NCBI GenBank assembly: GCA_013339685.2
Contig: CM023481.1
Span: 244,176,716-244,240,715 of the forward strand
Length of the DNA: 64,000 nucleotides
From: Hyalomma asiaticum
Lineage: Eukaryota; Arthropoda; Arachnida; Ixodida; Ixodidae
Direction: 5' to 3'
Both the position numbers and the translations under genes were made by a program. This document shows, in pieces, positions 10,309 to 20,057 of the stretch (positions within the stretch are counted from its first letter, which is position 1; the number at the start of each line of letters is the position of its first letter). The notes beneath the pieces are model-generated. The model did no database searches. It worked only from the letters and a program-made list of their open reading frames with translations, and was not told the DNA's origin.

Positions 10309-10473
10309 TGTTTTATGACTTCGCATTATGTGTTTCTTTGCATACTGGCTGTGTATGTAATTTATTTATTATTTTGCCTACTTGTTAGTCTCTACTGTTT
10401 ATGTGATGGGTAAACCCGCTTATATTGTGTTCCCCCTCACTGTAATGCCTCTGATGGCGCTGTGAGTATTGCG

Positions 10474-10512
<39 letters not shown>

Positions 10513-10513
10513 A
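8398..10513 (+). mobile_element. CR1/L2-like LINE, 5'-truncated, long open RT frame
   Basis: This non-LTR retrotransposon on the plus strand ends in an AAAT tandem tail (10475-10513) just after a TGATGGCGCTGTGAGTATTG segment. Similar AAAT-type tails occur at 24222-24249 and 47983-48018. It retains the RT and C-terminal region of ORF2, but the apurinic endonuclease and ORF1 are missing, so it is a 5'-truncated copy. I found no clear target-site duplication, so the 5' boundary (somewhere between about 8398 and 8445) is uncertain. Confidence 0.85.
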
Positions 10514-11204
10514 GTTATGCAGGTGTCACGACACACTTCGATAGCGATCAAACCCAATCGGGACCGAATTTTTTCGCTGGCTTATCTGTGCGAGTTGCGA
10601 AAAGGAGCCAATTGGGCTTGAGAGGTTGCATTCAGAACGGTAGCGCACATGGTCGAAAATAGCCTCACCATCTACAATTGGGCCCTCAGCTCGCCCGACA
10701 GTATATCTTGTACGCAATTTTAATCCTTCACAAACACGAAAGATAGTTCTTTTTTCTATTTTACACATTTTTAATGTTCCTCCTTAAAACAGTATTAAAC
10801 AGCTTATTAAATGCTTGCAACATTACAATTCCACCTTTATACGCTTGCACGTTTAATGTTTTCAAATGACACCTTTTCATGTTTTCCCCCCTCTTTTATA
10901 GCATGCTTTACCGCACTGAAAAAGTGTGCTCTTGCTGATGGCATATATTTTTTTCTTCGCTTACATTTATTCACATGTACCTTGGCAACATCAAATGTGA
11001 ATAAATAGTGGGATTAACAGGTGTTTATAATACAATACATTGGAACTAACTTCAGGCTATCGTGAACATATGAATGTAAGAAGTGGTATCTTTACACGGG
11101 ACGATAGTTATAGCAAGAAAAGCACAAAAGTCACACATTTTATTGAACATTTTTGACGGTTTACATACAATATTTACAGAAATTTCACAATAAGCTTTCC
11201 ATAT
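10514..11204. other. AT-rich non-coding interval
   Basis: Nothing is recognised between the LINE tail and the P-like transposase stop codon. Part of it may be the transposase 3' flank. Confidence 0.5.
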
Positions 11205-11945
11205 TTACAGCAAACGAGCCTTTTTCCTGGCATTCTTGACCTGTTCACTGACTTGGCTTCTCTCTGCAAGGTGCCTGGTGTAAAAATGCATTCGCATAAC
11301 CAAATAAAACTTAATTAACTTCACTGTGAATTCCTCGGCATGCAAATCGCAGCCAAGTCGCACAAGTGATCGATTAGACAAGAGGTCCACAATGCCCCAA
11401 AATAGGCTCCCAAAAACCTTTCCTTCCATTGTTTCTTTCTGTATCACAGGCTCAATGCCTGCCAGCAACTTTACCAACTGTTGGGAAGGGTGCTTTAAAG
11501 CACCAGGGACAAACGACCTCTTCTCCGTTAACACAGCTGCTGGTGGCACACATTTCACATTCGTGGTAGTAGCATGGCACTCCGCGCATGCAGAGAACTT
11601 TAGTGCCTTCTTTGCCACATAACCTGCAAGATAATACAGTACTGTTTGTTCAGCAGCCGGGTGATTATAATCATGCTCTACTGCACTAACAGTACTTTGT
11701 TTGAGGGTGATTGACTTCAAAAGGCTGTCGATTTTCTCATTCCTGGCTTGCTTTTCCACTAGGGCTGACATCTTCTTGTCGCTCAGGGTCTTGTACAATG
11801 ATATCAGCACAGGATCCGCAACCCCTGAGCAGTTACCTCTTGTTGCCATTTTTAGAGGAGTATGTAAGCTCAGAAGTCGAAAGACTTGGCTGAAGCCAGT
11901 GATTTGATTTTCAACACCGAAGCTGCGAACAACACCAAAGAAGCG
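11205..11945 (-). pseudogene. P-like transposase exon 6 (C-terminal)
   Basis: The exon starts after a TTTTCAG acceptor at 11945 and stops at 11205. It encodes RFFGVVRSFGVENQIT, then YYLAGYVAKKALKF, a Cys pair (CAECHA), and a basic C-terminus ending KKARLL. RFFG...R and the YLAGYVA helix are conserved in the C-terminal part of P/THAP9 transposases. This exon has no internal stop. Confidence 0.8.
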
Positions 11946-12045
11946 CTGAAAATAAAAATTAGCTATGATAAATGAGTGTTCCAAATATATATATTATAAA
12001 CGTCATTCAAATTTAGATAATTTCGTAAAGAAACAAATGTGGTAC

Positions 12046-12240
12046 CTCTAGTGGGTCCTGATTCAGTTTAGCAGTAAGCACGTATGGCACTTTGCTCTGG
12101 AGAAAGTCAATGATGTCAAGAGTGGACAATAGTGTCACTCGCAAAGACTCTGCTGTCATCTGGGAGGTGAACATCTTTGTGTTGCTGTCTCTACAATGCC
12201 TTTCTGTTGAATCAAGCATCCGAAGAAACTCTTTGATCAC
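12046..12240 (-). pseudogene. P-like transposase exon 5
   Basis: The acceptor is CGATGCAG and the donor GAG|GTACCA. The exon encodes VIKEFLRMLDSTERHC, then SLRVTLLSTLDIIDFL and a final NQDPLE. Joined to exon 6 this gives the family hallmark NQDPLE-RFFG, which confirms both splice sites. Confidence 0.8.
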
Positions 12241-12518
12241 CTGCATCGAAGAAAAACAGCATGTAAATGATGATTTTATAAACAAAGCGCATGCACGAAG
12301 CAATACCAGCAACTATAGTGGCATCTATTACTCCTATCTTTTGTATGTCAAAACCTATGCTGTGAGATTAAATATGAGTTGCCAGTGATCCTATACTTTG
12401 AATTAATTAAATTAGAAGCTGTTCAACAAATTTGTTATGCAGTGTATGCATGCGGACACTACACAGGTTAAGGTATCTTCGTCGGTTGAACAAGCCATAT
12501 GGCATTCACTCCACCCAC

Positions 12519-12692
12519 CTGGATTTTAGGAGAGCTCTTTCGGATACCCTCTACTGGTATCCTTGCATTCAGTACGTCAAACAAATCATTGATCAGTAGG
12601 GTGAATTTCTCCGTGCCCTGGGTATCCTGAAAGCCAGGTGCATTTTGCTCCCTGTAGATGTTCAAGCCAATAGCAACACTCCTGCTGAAAAG
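12519..12692 (-). pseudogene. P-like transposase exon 4
   Basis: The exon is bounded by a TATTACAG acceptor and a CAG|GTGGGT donor. It encodes LFSRSVAIGLNIYRE and TEKFTLLINDLFDVLNAR, followed by RKSSPKIQ. The phase is 0 at both ends and the frame has no stop. Confidence 0.75.
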
Positions 12693-12855
12693 CTGTAATA
12701 CGAAGTGAGGCACTAAAGATTAGCGGGCAGTCACATGGCACAAGAAGGCAGTCATATAAACAAATTGAGCTTTTAGGCTTTTTTCTCAAACTGCAGAACC
12801 AAAAGTGAATAATCTGTTTTTGTGCAATTATTGCTCAGAATGGTTAAACACGTAC

Positions 12856-13002
12856 TTATGCCGCAAGCCTGACATTCATTCTTTGCAGATTGCTTGGATT
12901 AACGTGGCTTGTTGTCAGCTTAGGCACGACTTTCAGCTGGTTATTCTCCTCCATCTTGTAAAGCAACTTGTAGTCATTGAAGTTGACTTTGTGAGTGCCA
13001 GC
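12856..13002 (-). pseudogene. P-like transposase exon 3
   Basis: The exon lies between a TTTTCAG acceptor and a GTACGT donor. It encodes HKVNFNDYKLLYKMEENNQ and VVPKLTTSHVNPSNLQRM, typical of the middle of THAP9-type transposases. The last codon before the donor reads TAA (12856-12858), where homologues as I recall them have a Gln codon spanning this position, so the exon ends in a premature stop. Confidence 0.75.
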
Positions 13003-13168
13003 CTGAAAAGGAAATAAAAATACTAAAAAACAAGGAAGACGAGCTCACCATTTCTTAAATGTACTATCTTATTTCCGCATGTAACACAAATACTACAGAC
13101 AAAAAACTGAATAACTGTCCATCGATAGAATTAAGCTTTATATTAAAATGATAGCAAATTACACTTAC

Positions 13169-13461
13169 CATGCCATAGGTGTGTGTCAGCAGATGGTTCC
13201 TGATGCATTTTATCACATGTGGAATGTCACATAGGAAGTGCAAGAACTGTCCTGCTTTGAGTGACGGGTGCTGGATCTTGTTTCGGGCTTGTCAGAGCTT
13301 TCCACTTATTCCTAAATGGGTCCACATGGAGCGATTGTTTCCAGCACCATCTGATACCACAGCTATGACTGAAGCTCCATGGCGTTCTAATTGAAGTACT
13401 GACTCTAGCACCATTTTCGAAAGCACAATACCAGGTGCCGCACCTTTCGTTGCAAAGGAAA
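13169..13461 (-). pseudogene. P-like transposase exon 2, downstream part
   Basis: This continues the catalytic core with KGAAPGIVLSKMVLES and VIAVVSDGAGNNRSMW, where the Asp of VSDGA matches the second catalytic position of P/THAP9 transposases. An in-frame TGA lies at 13292-13294, after HLGISGKL. The frame then continues through HFLCDIPHVIKCIRNHLL to a canonical donor (ATG|GTAAGT) at 13169/13168. Confidence 0.8.
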
Positions 13462-15253
13462 GGTGCGGTGTTTTCAGCTCCACCGGTATCAAAGCCATCA
13501 TTCAAAAATTAAAATCTAAAGCTCCATGTGGGGTAGACGAAATCAATACTATCTTTTTAAAAAACACCGCCGCCGAATACTGCTCAATCATACTAGAACA
13601 CATTTACTCACAATCATACAACTTTAGCACCTTACAGTACGACTGGAAAACTGGTAGAGTAATCCCTATTCACAAATCAGGACCATCCCATGACCCACAG
13701 AATTATAGACCGATTTCTCTTACATCAGTACCTTGCAAAGTTATGGAACATATAATTTACACACATCTGGTAAATTTTCTTGAAAACAACAACTTCTTCA
13801 CAGTTATGCAGCATGGATTTGGCAAAAACTTTTCCTGTGACACTCAACTCATCGCCTTCACTAATTTCCTGCATGCTAATCTAGACCACGGTTTTTTAAC
13901 AGATTGTATATTTCTTGACTTTTCCAAAGCATTCTACAAAGTGAACCATGCACTGCTTCTTCATAAATTAAGCGTTCTTAATATCGACTCAGGTGTAATA
14001 AACTGGATTCGCGCCTTTATGACATCACGTGTGCAATTTGTAACCACTAACGACGCTAACTCCTCATTGGTCCCTGTTGATTCCGGTGTCCCGCAGGGGT
14101 CTGTGCTTGGTCCCTTACTATTCCTAATCTATATTAATGACCTGCCTACTAACGTCTCCTCGAAAATATGCCTGTTTGCAGACGATTGCGTCTTGTATAG
14201 AAAAGTAACGGATGCCGCAGACATTTCACTAATTCAGGAAGATCTTAATAACATAACTAAGTGGTGTCAAATATGGCGGATGGAATTAAACATTAAAAAA
14301 TGTAAAAGTATGAGGATTTCCCGTACTAAAGTGACCCCCCCTACTTATACACTTAATAACATTCCACTAGAATGCGTAATATCATACAAATACTTGGGTG
14401 TTCATATTACCAATAACCTATCATGGAAAACTCATATTGATCACATAGCCACCAAGGCCACTGGCACATTAGGATACTTTCGCCGGAAGTTTTCTCAAGC
14501 ACCATCATCATTAAAACTACTACTGTACACAACTTTCATTCGTCCGAAGCTTGAGTATGCATCATCAGTATGGGACACCGGACATGAGAACCACATAAAA
14601 TTACTAGAAAAAATACAAAATCGCTCAGTCCGTTTCATTCTAAACAATTACCTAAGAACTGCGAGTGTTACTAATATGAAAGGCACCCTACACCTTCCAC
14701 CGCTATCACACCGCAGAAAACTGTCTCGACTCTGTCTTTTCCATAAAATCTACTACCACAACTCATATTTACATTCTATATTCATTCAGCCGCCGCCGTA
14801 CATTTCATCTCGCATCGACCATCGCCAAAAAGTAAACATTCCACACAGCAACACCGTCGGTTTTTCACATTCATTTCTCCCCAAAACGACCAGAGATTGG
14901 AACAATCTACCTGGATCCCTCACAAGCATAACTAACACCAATAACTTCAAAATCGCACTTCAGAGTTTCATTTCAAGTTAACATCGCCCAGTGTTTATTT
15001 TACACCTTTGATTGTTGTGTATGCTTTTGCTATGTTTTTGTAATTTCGTCTTACGAATATTTACTTTCTTGCACATTATATCTCTTTTTTTTTGCCTTTG
15101 TTCTTGCAACTGAAATTATAAGTGTCATCGTGATATTTTATTTTGTTCTATATTATGTATCTGTAACCAAGTAGTTATTATCTGTTAACTTTTTTTGCCC
15201 CTCCCCTCTTCAATGTATACGTATGTACCCTGAGGGTATTTGAAATAAAATAA
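13461..15253 (+). mobile_element. CR1/L2-like LINE inserted in the P-like transposase
   Basis: This plus-strand LINE is 5' truncated inside the RT fingers and ends in an AAATAAAATAAAAAA tail at about 15240-15253. The target duplication is short (AAAGGAA, about 13454-13460 and 15252-15258). Reading the transposase across the empty site restores the frame from PIAS to FATKG, which fixes the junctions to within a few bases. At the 5' junction the LINE begins with an inverted copy of adjacent target DNA. Confidence 0.85.
13464..14981 (+). CDS. LINE reverse transcriptase fragment
   Basis: The frame is open from the truncated 5' end to the stop at 14981; the first in-frame ATG is at 13743. Motifs are NYRPISLTSV, FLDFSKAFYKV with the first catalytic Asp, SGVPQGSVLGP, and LFADDCVLYR with the Asp pair. 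YKYLGV and a thumb segment ending EYASSVWD follow. A Tyr replaces the usual Asp in the AFDKV segment of the motif A helix. It is the same type as the LINE at 8398-10513 but clearly diverged, so a separate subfamily copy. It lacks the endonuclease. Confidence 0.85.
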   Translation, partial: CGVFSSTGIKAIIQKLKSKAPCGVDEINTIFLKNTAAEYCSIILEHIYSQSYNFSTLQYDWKTGRVIPIHKSGPSHDPQNYRPISLTSVPCKVMEHIIYTHLVNFLENNNFFTVMQHGFGKNFSCDTQLIAFTNFLHANLDHGFLTDCIFLDFSKAFYKVNHALLLHKLSVLNIDSGVINWIRAFMTSRVQFVTTNDANSSLVPVDSGVPQGSVLGPLLFLIYINDLPTNVSSKICLFADDCVLYRKVTDAADISLIQEDLNNITKWCQIWRMELNIKKCKSMRISRTKVTPPTYTLNNIPLECVISYKYLGVHITNNLSWKTHIDHIATKATGTLGYFRRKFSQAPSSLKLLLYTTFIRPKLEYASSVWDTGHENHIKLLEKIQNRSVRFILNNYLRTASVTNMKGTLHLPPLSHRRKLSRLCLFHKIYYHNSYLHSIFIQPPPYISSRIDHRQKVNIPHSNTVGFSHSFLPKTTRDWNNLPGSLTSITNTNNFKIALQSFISS

Positions 15254-15637
15254 AAAAGGAAGCAATAGGTTGAACCCAGGGCTCAAAAATAGGAACAAAC
15301 ATCACAACAAGCGCATGATCTGCTAGTGTTCCATTTTCATCAGGAGTGGTGTCACCAAAGTTCACAAAGCCGTCAAACTTGTAGGTCGATGAGTTGAATT
15401 CCACGCCTTGTCTGAGCTTAATTTCATCAATTAATATGGTCCCATAGTTGGGCGTACCTCCTTTTTCCCAGAAGTACGCTTGAATGCTCTCCAGTGCAAC
15501 TTTATTGAAGCCATATTCACAAGGCATTCCTGAAAGAATCTGGTTCAGACGACTGCATGTAGGCAGCGCCAAGAGCTTCATGGACCTTATTAGCCTGTAC
15601 GCCTTTGGGCTGACAATCATTAAGAGGAGGCAGTGCT
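15254..15637 (-). pseudogene. P-like transposase exon 2, upstream part
   Basis: The exon opens after a consensus acceptor (AACCCAG) and encodes LLLMIVSPKAYRLIR. Next comes TILIDEIKLRQG, with the Asp expected for the catalytic core, and LADHALVVMFVPIFEPWVQPIAS. The frame then runs into the 3' end of the inserted LINE at about 15253. The coding sequence resumes on the other side of the LINE at 13461. Confidence 0.8.
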
Positions 15638-15851
15638 CTGGGTTAATACTTTACAGCAGCTGCTTCTTCCTTCATACAGTAGCACCCCTGCGCATATTCT
15701 TTCAGCCTGTGCACACATTCAGTGCGTCAACACGTGCGAGCAGTTCTGTCAGGTGTGAAAGCGCGGTGATCGTGTCAGACTGAAATGCCTTCGCAACACG
15801 CCCATGCGCGCTAACACTCACTGACATATTTTCAGCGACGATGACGCATTT

Positions 15852-16443
15852 TTATAGTGTGCGCTCTTCAGCTTTTATTGCATAAAAGGCCACAAAACTG
15901 CCGTTTTCATCGGAGGTGTCAATGCTACGCCAACTCGTAGACGGCAAACGAACACTTTCAATATCGCTCAGACTGAGCGCACCGCTTGCCGAAGTGAAGC
16001 CAGAGTTATCCGCACAGTTTTCAGGCTCGCAGGGTGATTTAACTCGCTTCAGACATTTTTCTTCGACCGCATTCCCTCGATCTGGAATCTTTCTTTCTTT
16101 TTTCTTTTTTTTTTTTTTTTTTTTTTTTTGTTGGCGGCTTCGAAAGATACGATGGGATGTTAGGAAAAACTTTAGGTACACTTCCCTGCACAAGACTCCA
16201 CTTACCGCGAGCGATTTCGACTTTTTTCCCGTCGACAATGTGGCTGTACGTTTTCAAGATGTCCTCGGCATGAAAATGCGCATCGCAAACTCGCGATTTG
16301 TCCGCCAGCCTTTTGTCGAGACGGAGAATAGCGCGATCCCACGCTGCACGGAGAGCCGGATCACGTGGAGCCCAGAAGAAGTGTCTCGGGGAATTGTTAG
16401 TCCTATAACCCCTTGTGCATCCAGGCACACAACAAGTCGGCAT
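15852..16443 (-). pseudogene. P-like transposase exon 1: THAP domain
   Basis: The start at 16443 is chosen because MPTCCVPGC is the canonical THAP opening. The C2CH pattern follows: CCVPGC, a Trp at about residue 33, then VCDAHF with the third Cys and the His, and later VPKVFPN with the conserved Pro. A lysine stretch encoded by a 25-nt A run (plus strand T run at 16105-16129) coincides with a frame change. The continuing frame ends in SWRSIDTSDENGSFVAFY and reaches TAA at about 15852. Beyond it the same frame still looks coding for about 130 bp. The homopolymer frameshift could be a sequencing error; the TAA is less easily dismissed. Confidence 0.8.
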
Positions 16444-17850
16444 TGCAGAGAAGCAAACATACACGCTGCATAGGACACAATAGCACGCAAAATCTCTTCC
16501 GTCTATACGTGCTACAACACGCGGACACCGCGTAACCGCAGCCACACACACATCCGATCCGGCGCACGTTGCTGGAATGGCTGAAGCCTGCTGCGACTAA
16601 AGTCCCTAGATCGCCTTTCTCGGTTTTTTTAAGTAGCGACAACTACCTCCTCTCCCGGCACCCTTTCACACCCAGCGCGCGCCGGCCTCCATGTTCTTTT
16701 CCCCCCGGAGCGGAGTATCCGCATAGACAGCGTGCGGGCGTAAACGGTCACTGCTGCGCAGCACGACTCAAGTATTAAGTTTCAGGTATGGGGTAACACG
16801 ATCTAATACAAAGCAAGGCTAGGTTAGAACTGCACTGTGGGGGGGGGGGGGGGGCAACACTAAATTTCTCGCCGTATTTCTGAACTCTAGTGATCTAACG
16901 GTGTCCGTTTTCAACTCATTTTTTCCGGCGTCCCCAGCCTCATTGTACTAAAATCGGGCTGCAAAAACTGGCACCTTGTTAGCAACTTTCTTACGACGTT
17001 TCGGCCATATGCCATCCCTGCCTTTGCATGTAACAGGAACGAGTGTTCCATGGGCATTCGTTTCTTAGGAAGATATAAAGACCAACGCGTGTGTATAGCG
17101 AAAACGCATGAGCTGCGCATTTGCGTGCAATATACGTGTGAGAACAGTAGCGCTTACAGAAATATGGTAATTAGGTAAGCACATGCTTTTTCCTTCTAAA
17201 TCTTTTGCGGCTCAGAAATGTTTAGACCAACATAGTTGTTTTTCTGCGCGAATTTCGGCTGCTTTCAGTCAGATAAAAAATGCGGAAAGCTTCTCACGCT
17301 CACTTAAAATATTTGCTCCGTGCACAAACCTTACGCAATATCTGATGTCTCGCTTATACTTATATCATGATTTACATAGTGAAAAAACAGTGCTATAATG
17401 AGTACAGCGCAGTATATGTTATTATGCACATATTTTATGAACTAACTCATTTTAAATCCTAAGGAAACCTCATATATTTTTGTTTCTTTTCCCTAATCAG
17501 TTTTCTTTGAATGATGTTTGATTTCTTATACATATATAAATATATAAATTGTTGTTGTGCTTATATATTTTCTTCAGTTAGACATCCTACTGTCTTATTT
17601 CTATTGGACTAACCAGTGTTCTGAATTTTCATGAGCTGTACCATAAACGAGTCCCACTTTCAAACCTTTTTCTTTTCTAATCTATTGTTGATGGCAAGGT
17701 TATCGTACTGAATCACACGCATCTTATAATGTTACTATTATTTTTACATGTAAGTGGGCGCCACGGAATTGGTAACAAGTAACAGGCCTTTACGAGCATT
17801 CAATGGACATTGCAGGCGACATGATTTTCCAATTATACAAATAAATAATA
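16444..17850. other. Non-coding interval with G run
   Basis: The sequence just upstream of the THAP start (16444-16750) is the expected place for a promoter, but I see no clear TATA box. A G homopolymer of about 16 nt lies at about 16839-16854. The remainder to 17850 is AT-rich with no gene. Confidence 0.5.
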
Positions 17851-17851
17851 C

Positions 17852-17915
17852 AAAAATTGGATTCGGTAAAATATCAATGACAGCTGTCATTGATATTTTA
17901 CCGAATCCAATTTTT
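17852..17915. repeat. Perfect 64-bp palindrome
   Basis: Left arm 17852-17883 and right arm 17884-17915 are exact reverse complements with no spacer, centred on CAG|CTG. The arms contain TTGGATTCGGTAAAATATC. The flanks are AT-rich. It could be the collapsed ends of a small inverted-repeat transposon. It sits close to the THAP pseudogene at 18.0-18.8 kb. Confidence 0.95.
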
Positions 17916-17989
17916 TAAATAGTTAGGGCACTGACCGAACCTCATTCAAGTTTCTTCTTCCATCCATCCAACCACTAGCATCAGTGATG

Positions 17990-18754
17990 CTGAAGTAACA
18001 CAACAAAGCAACCAAACACTTCAGCATTGAAGAAAGTTTATTCGCTATACCAGCGCCTCGTGCGTGTGGTGCTTTTCTATGGGCAGCGCAGGTGGGCGGC
18101 ACAGCTGTGGATATGGGCGGCACAGCTGAGGATTTCAATTTCTTTATGCCGAAGTTCTTTCAGATGGCAGGCTCAAACTGGCCCTCAGTGAAATGACGCT
18201 GCAAAATACAGCACTGTCAGAGCACAAGTCGATATCTTTGACAGCGTGCACAATATTAGAAGTACAAACAGCACATTCGTGACACAACATAGGTAACTTT
18301 CTCCTGTTGTGTGTCGAGTACGCGCGAGTTGTGAACGTAGAAAAATGCGCACTGTAAGCGTAGACTATGGTTCGCGTAAATACAGTATGTGCTACAGTGT
18401 GTGCTAAAAAGCGGGCGGACAGATGTGCGTAATTAAAAAGTCATGAAATCGTCAAGATAGAAGTGCTTACTCGGACTTCGGAACTGCCGAAAGCGTGGGG
18501 CGCACTCATGCGCCCTCACCAGGTTAAAAAGAAATAACAATAAATCTACTAGCATTTTTCACGATTGTCTGTACAAGGAAAATACAACATACCTTGCAGA
18601 GCTTGCTGGACTTCGTGGGCTTGAAATGCTTTCTGCCTATCTTGTGCAGCCACATTCCATGCCTTGTTTTGTCGTGCTTTCCGAGGGGCACAGAAAAAAG
18701 CGCCAGCCCTTTTTTCGACTGGACGGGGCACCCCAAGGCGCTACACGCCGGCAT
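17990..18754 (-). pseudogene. THAP-domain gene remnant, two exons
   Basis: Exon 1 (18754-18593) starts at ATG and encodes MPACSALGCPVQ with the first Cys pair, a Trp at residue 35 and SSKLCK, ending in a canonical donor (AAG|GTATGT). Exon 2 starts at 18198 after TTTTGCAG and encodes RHFTEGQFEP, supplying the His of the C2CH finger. It continues to KKLKSSAVPPI with the conserved Pro. An in-frame TGA interrupts exon 2 between EPAI and KNFGIKKL. Proline/alanine-rich sequence follows, with an AATAAA near 18040. No transposase domain follows. Presumably it was a THAP DNA-binding protein; the single stop makes it a likely pseudogene. Confidence 0.7.
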
Positions 18755-20057
18755 TGTTGAGGCGTGCTCACGGGTCGTCGACTGCAGGAAACACTTCGCA
18801 CAAGCAGAAGAACGCAGATGCGTACGGAAACACTCAACTAACTACTCGCGACTGCTTTCGAGTGAATGCAGATGCTGCCGGTGTAGCGAGCAGCCGTCAT
18901 AGGCGCACGGCGTCGTCGGGGAGTAGGAATAACATGGCGACCGGAAGCCGCCGTCAACCGGATATGAGCGTTGGCCAATGAAATTCGTCAGCGGCACATC
19001 ATAACTTGCCGCTACTTAAAAAGAAGAAAAAATCAAGGGACTTTAGCTGCGACCACAGCGCCACTTCCAGCCACCGCTTGCGGCGGCGCCGCGCAACATA
19101 GCCGAGTTTTCAAACTGAAAGAAGTTCTATAAACGTTGCTGCGTACTGCGTAGCAGCGCCTTGGTCATGTGCTCCGTTCCAGGCATCTTGCAAATATACA
19201 ATGCCCTCGCCACATAGCGCTCACGCGAATCACGCGAATGCGTCTACGAGTACAGGAAGAAGCGCGCTCGATTGGAGCCGCTGTGCTGGGCCAAGTTTCT
19301 CGATGGTGCCAAGTGCACGCTGCTTAGCGCGGTCGCGCGGTGGGAAGCACGTGCGAGAAGAGATCAAAACAACATATGGCTTAGCTCACTGTTCTGCTGG
19401 GCCGCCGTCTCTGCCGCTCGACCCTCAAATGGTACTCTAAGCCCCTGCATGCTTACTTAATAAGCCCACGTTCACAACAATTCAGACTGCCACTAAAGCT
19501 GCTAGTCTTACATCCTATATCATACCATGCATTACTATCGCATTCATTGCTTCGCCCTTCTGGCGAAACTGTGATTTTTTTTAATATTCAAAGAGAGATT
19601 TTATGAATGATGGTCATTTATTCTATAAGGTAACTGCAATGAATTGAGATGTTATTTTTACTGTAATTAGTATTGGTAACAAGAAATTCTTATTGTAGTT
19701 GCAAACTTAGTACACTTGTATTCTGCAAAAGGTCAGCTGCAGTGAACTGGTCAGGTGCATTTGCTGACTCCAAAGTCTGGCAACAGATTTCTGGAGCACA
19801 AGTTAGAACCTTAAAATTCCTGTCCATAATTCCTAGCGGCATCTGATAGGCATCTTCTATGCAGTGACATCAGATAAACTTTTTGAGTGAGAGTTATCGT
19901 AGTCTTAGAAGTGAGCAAGTGATTTTTTGAATTGGGTAGGATGCCAGTTCACACCAGCTAAAGGTTCTCTCCTGCCAATAATTGGTCACATAATCATAAG
20001 CCTCCAGTACGAAGAAAATGCCATTATAAATAATGGACAGGAATTCTTAAAGCTACT
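18755..20057. other. Non-coding interval
   Basis: No gene is recognised. It includes the diverged third copy of a dispersed repeat (about 19060-19135). The segment 19010-19050 resembles the reverse complement of 16590-16640 around AAAGTCCCT/AGGGACTTTAG and the AAGTAGCG block. Confidence 0.5.

Larger units (their letters stand above)
11205..16443 (-). pseudogene. P-element/THAP9-like transposase, multi-exon, disrupted
   Basis: A minus-strand gene for a THAP-domain transposase of the P-element superfamily. It would bind DNA through an N-terminal THAP zinc finger and cut and join DNA with a split RNase H-like catalytic core. I read six exons: about 16443-15700, 15637-15254 joined across a LINE to 13461-13169, 13002-12856, 12692-12519, 12240-12046 and 11945-11205. 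The junctions from exon 2 onward fall between codons. The copy is dead: a frameshift at a 25-nt A run in exon 1, a TAA at about 15852, a TGA at 13292-13294, a TAA at 12856-12858 and an inserted LINE. The introns and its length make it closer to a THAP9-type gene than to a compact young P element, but no terminal repeats were found. Confidence 0.8.
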
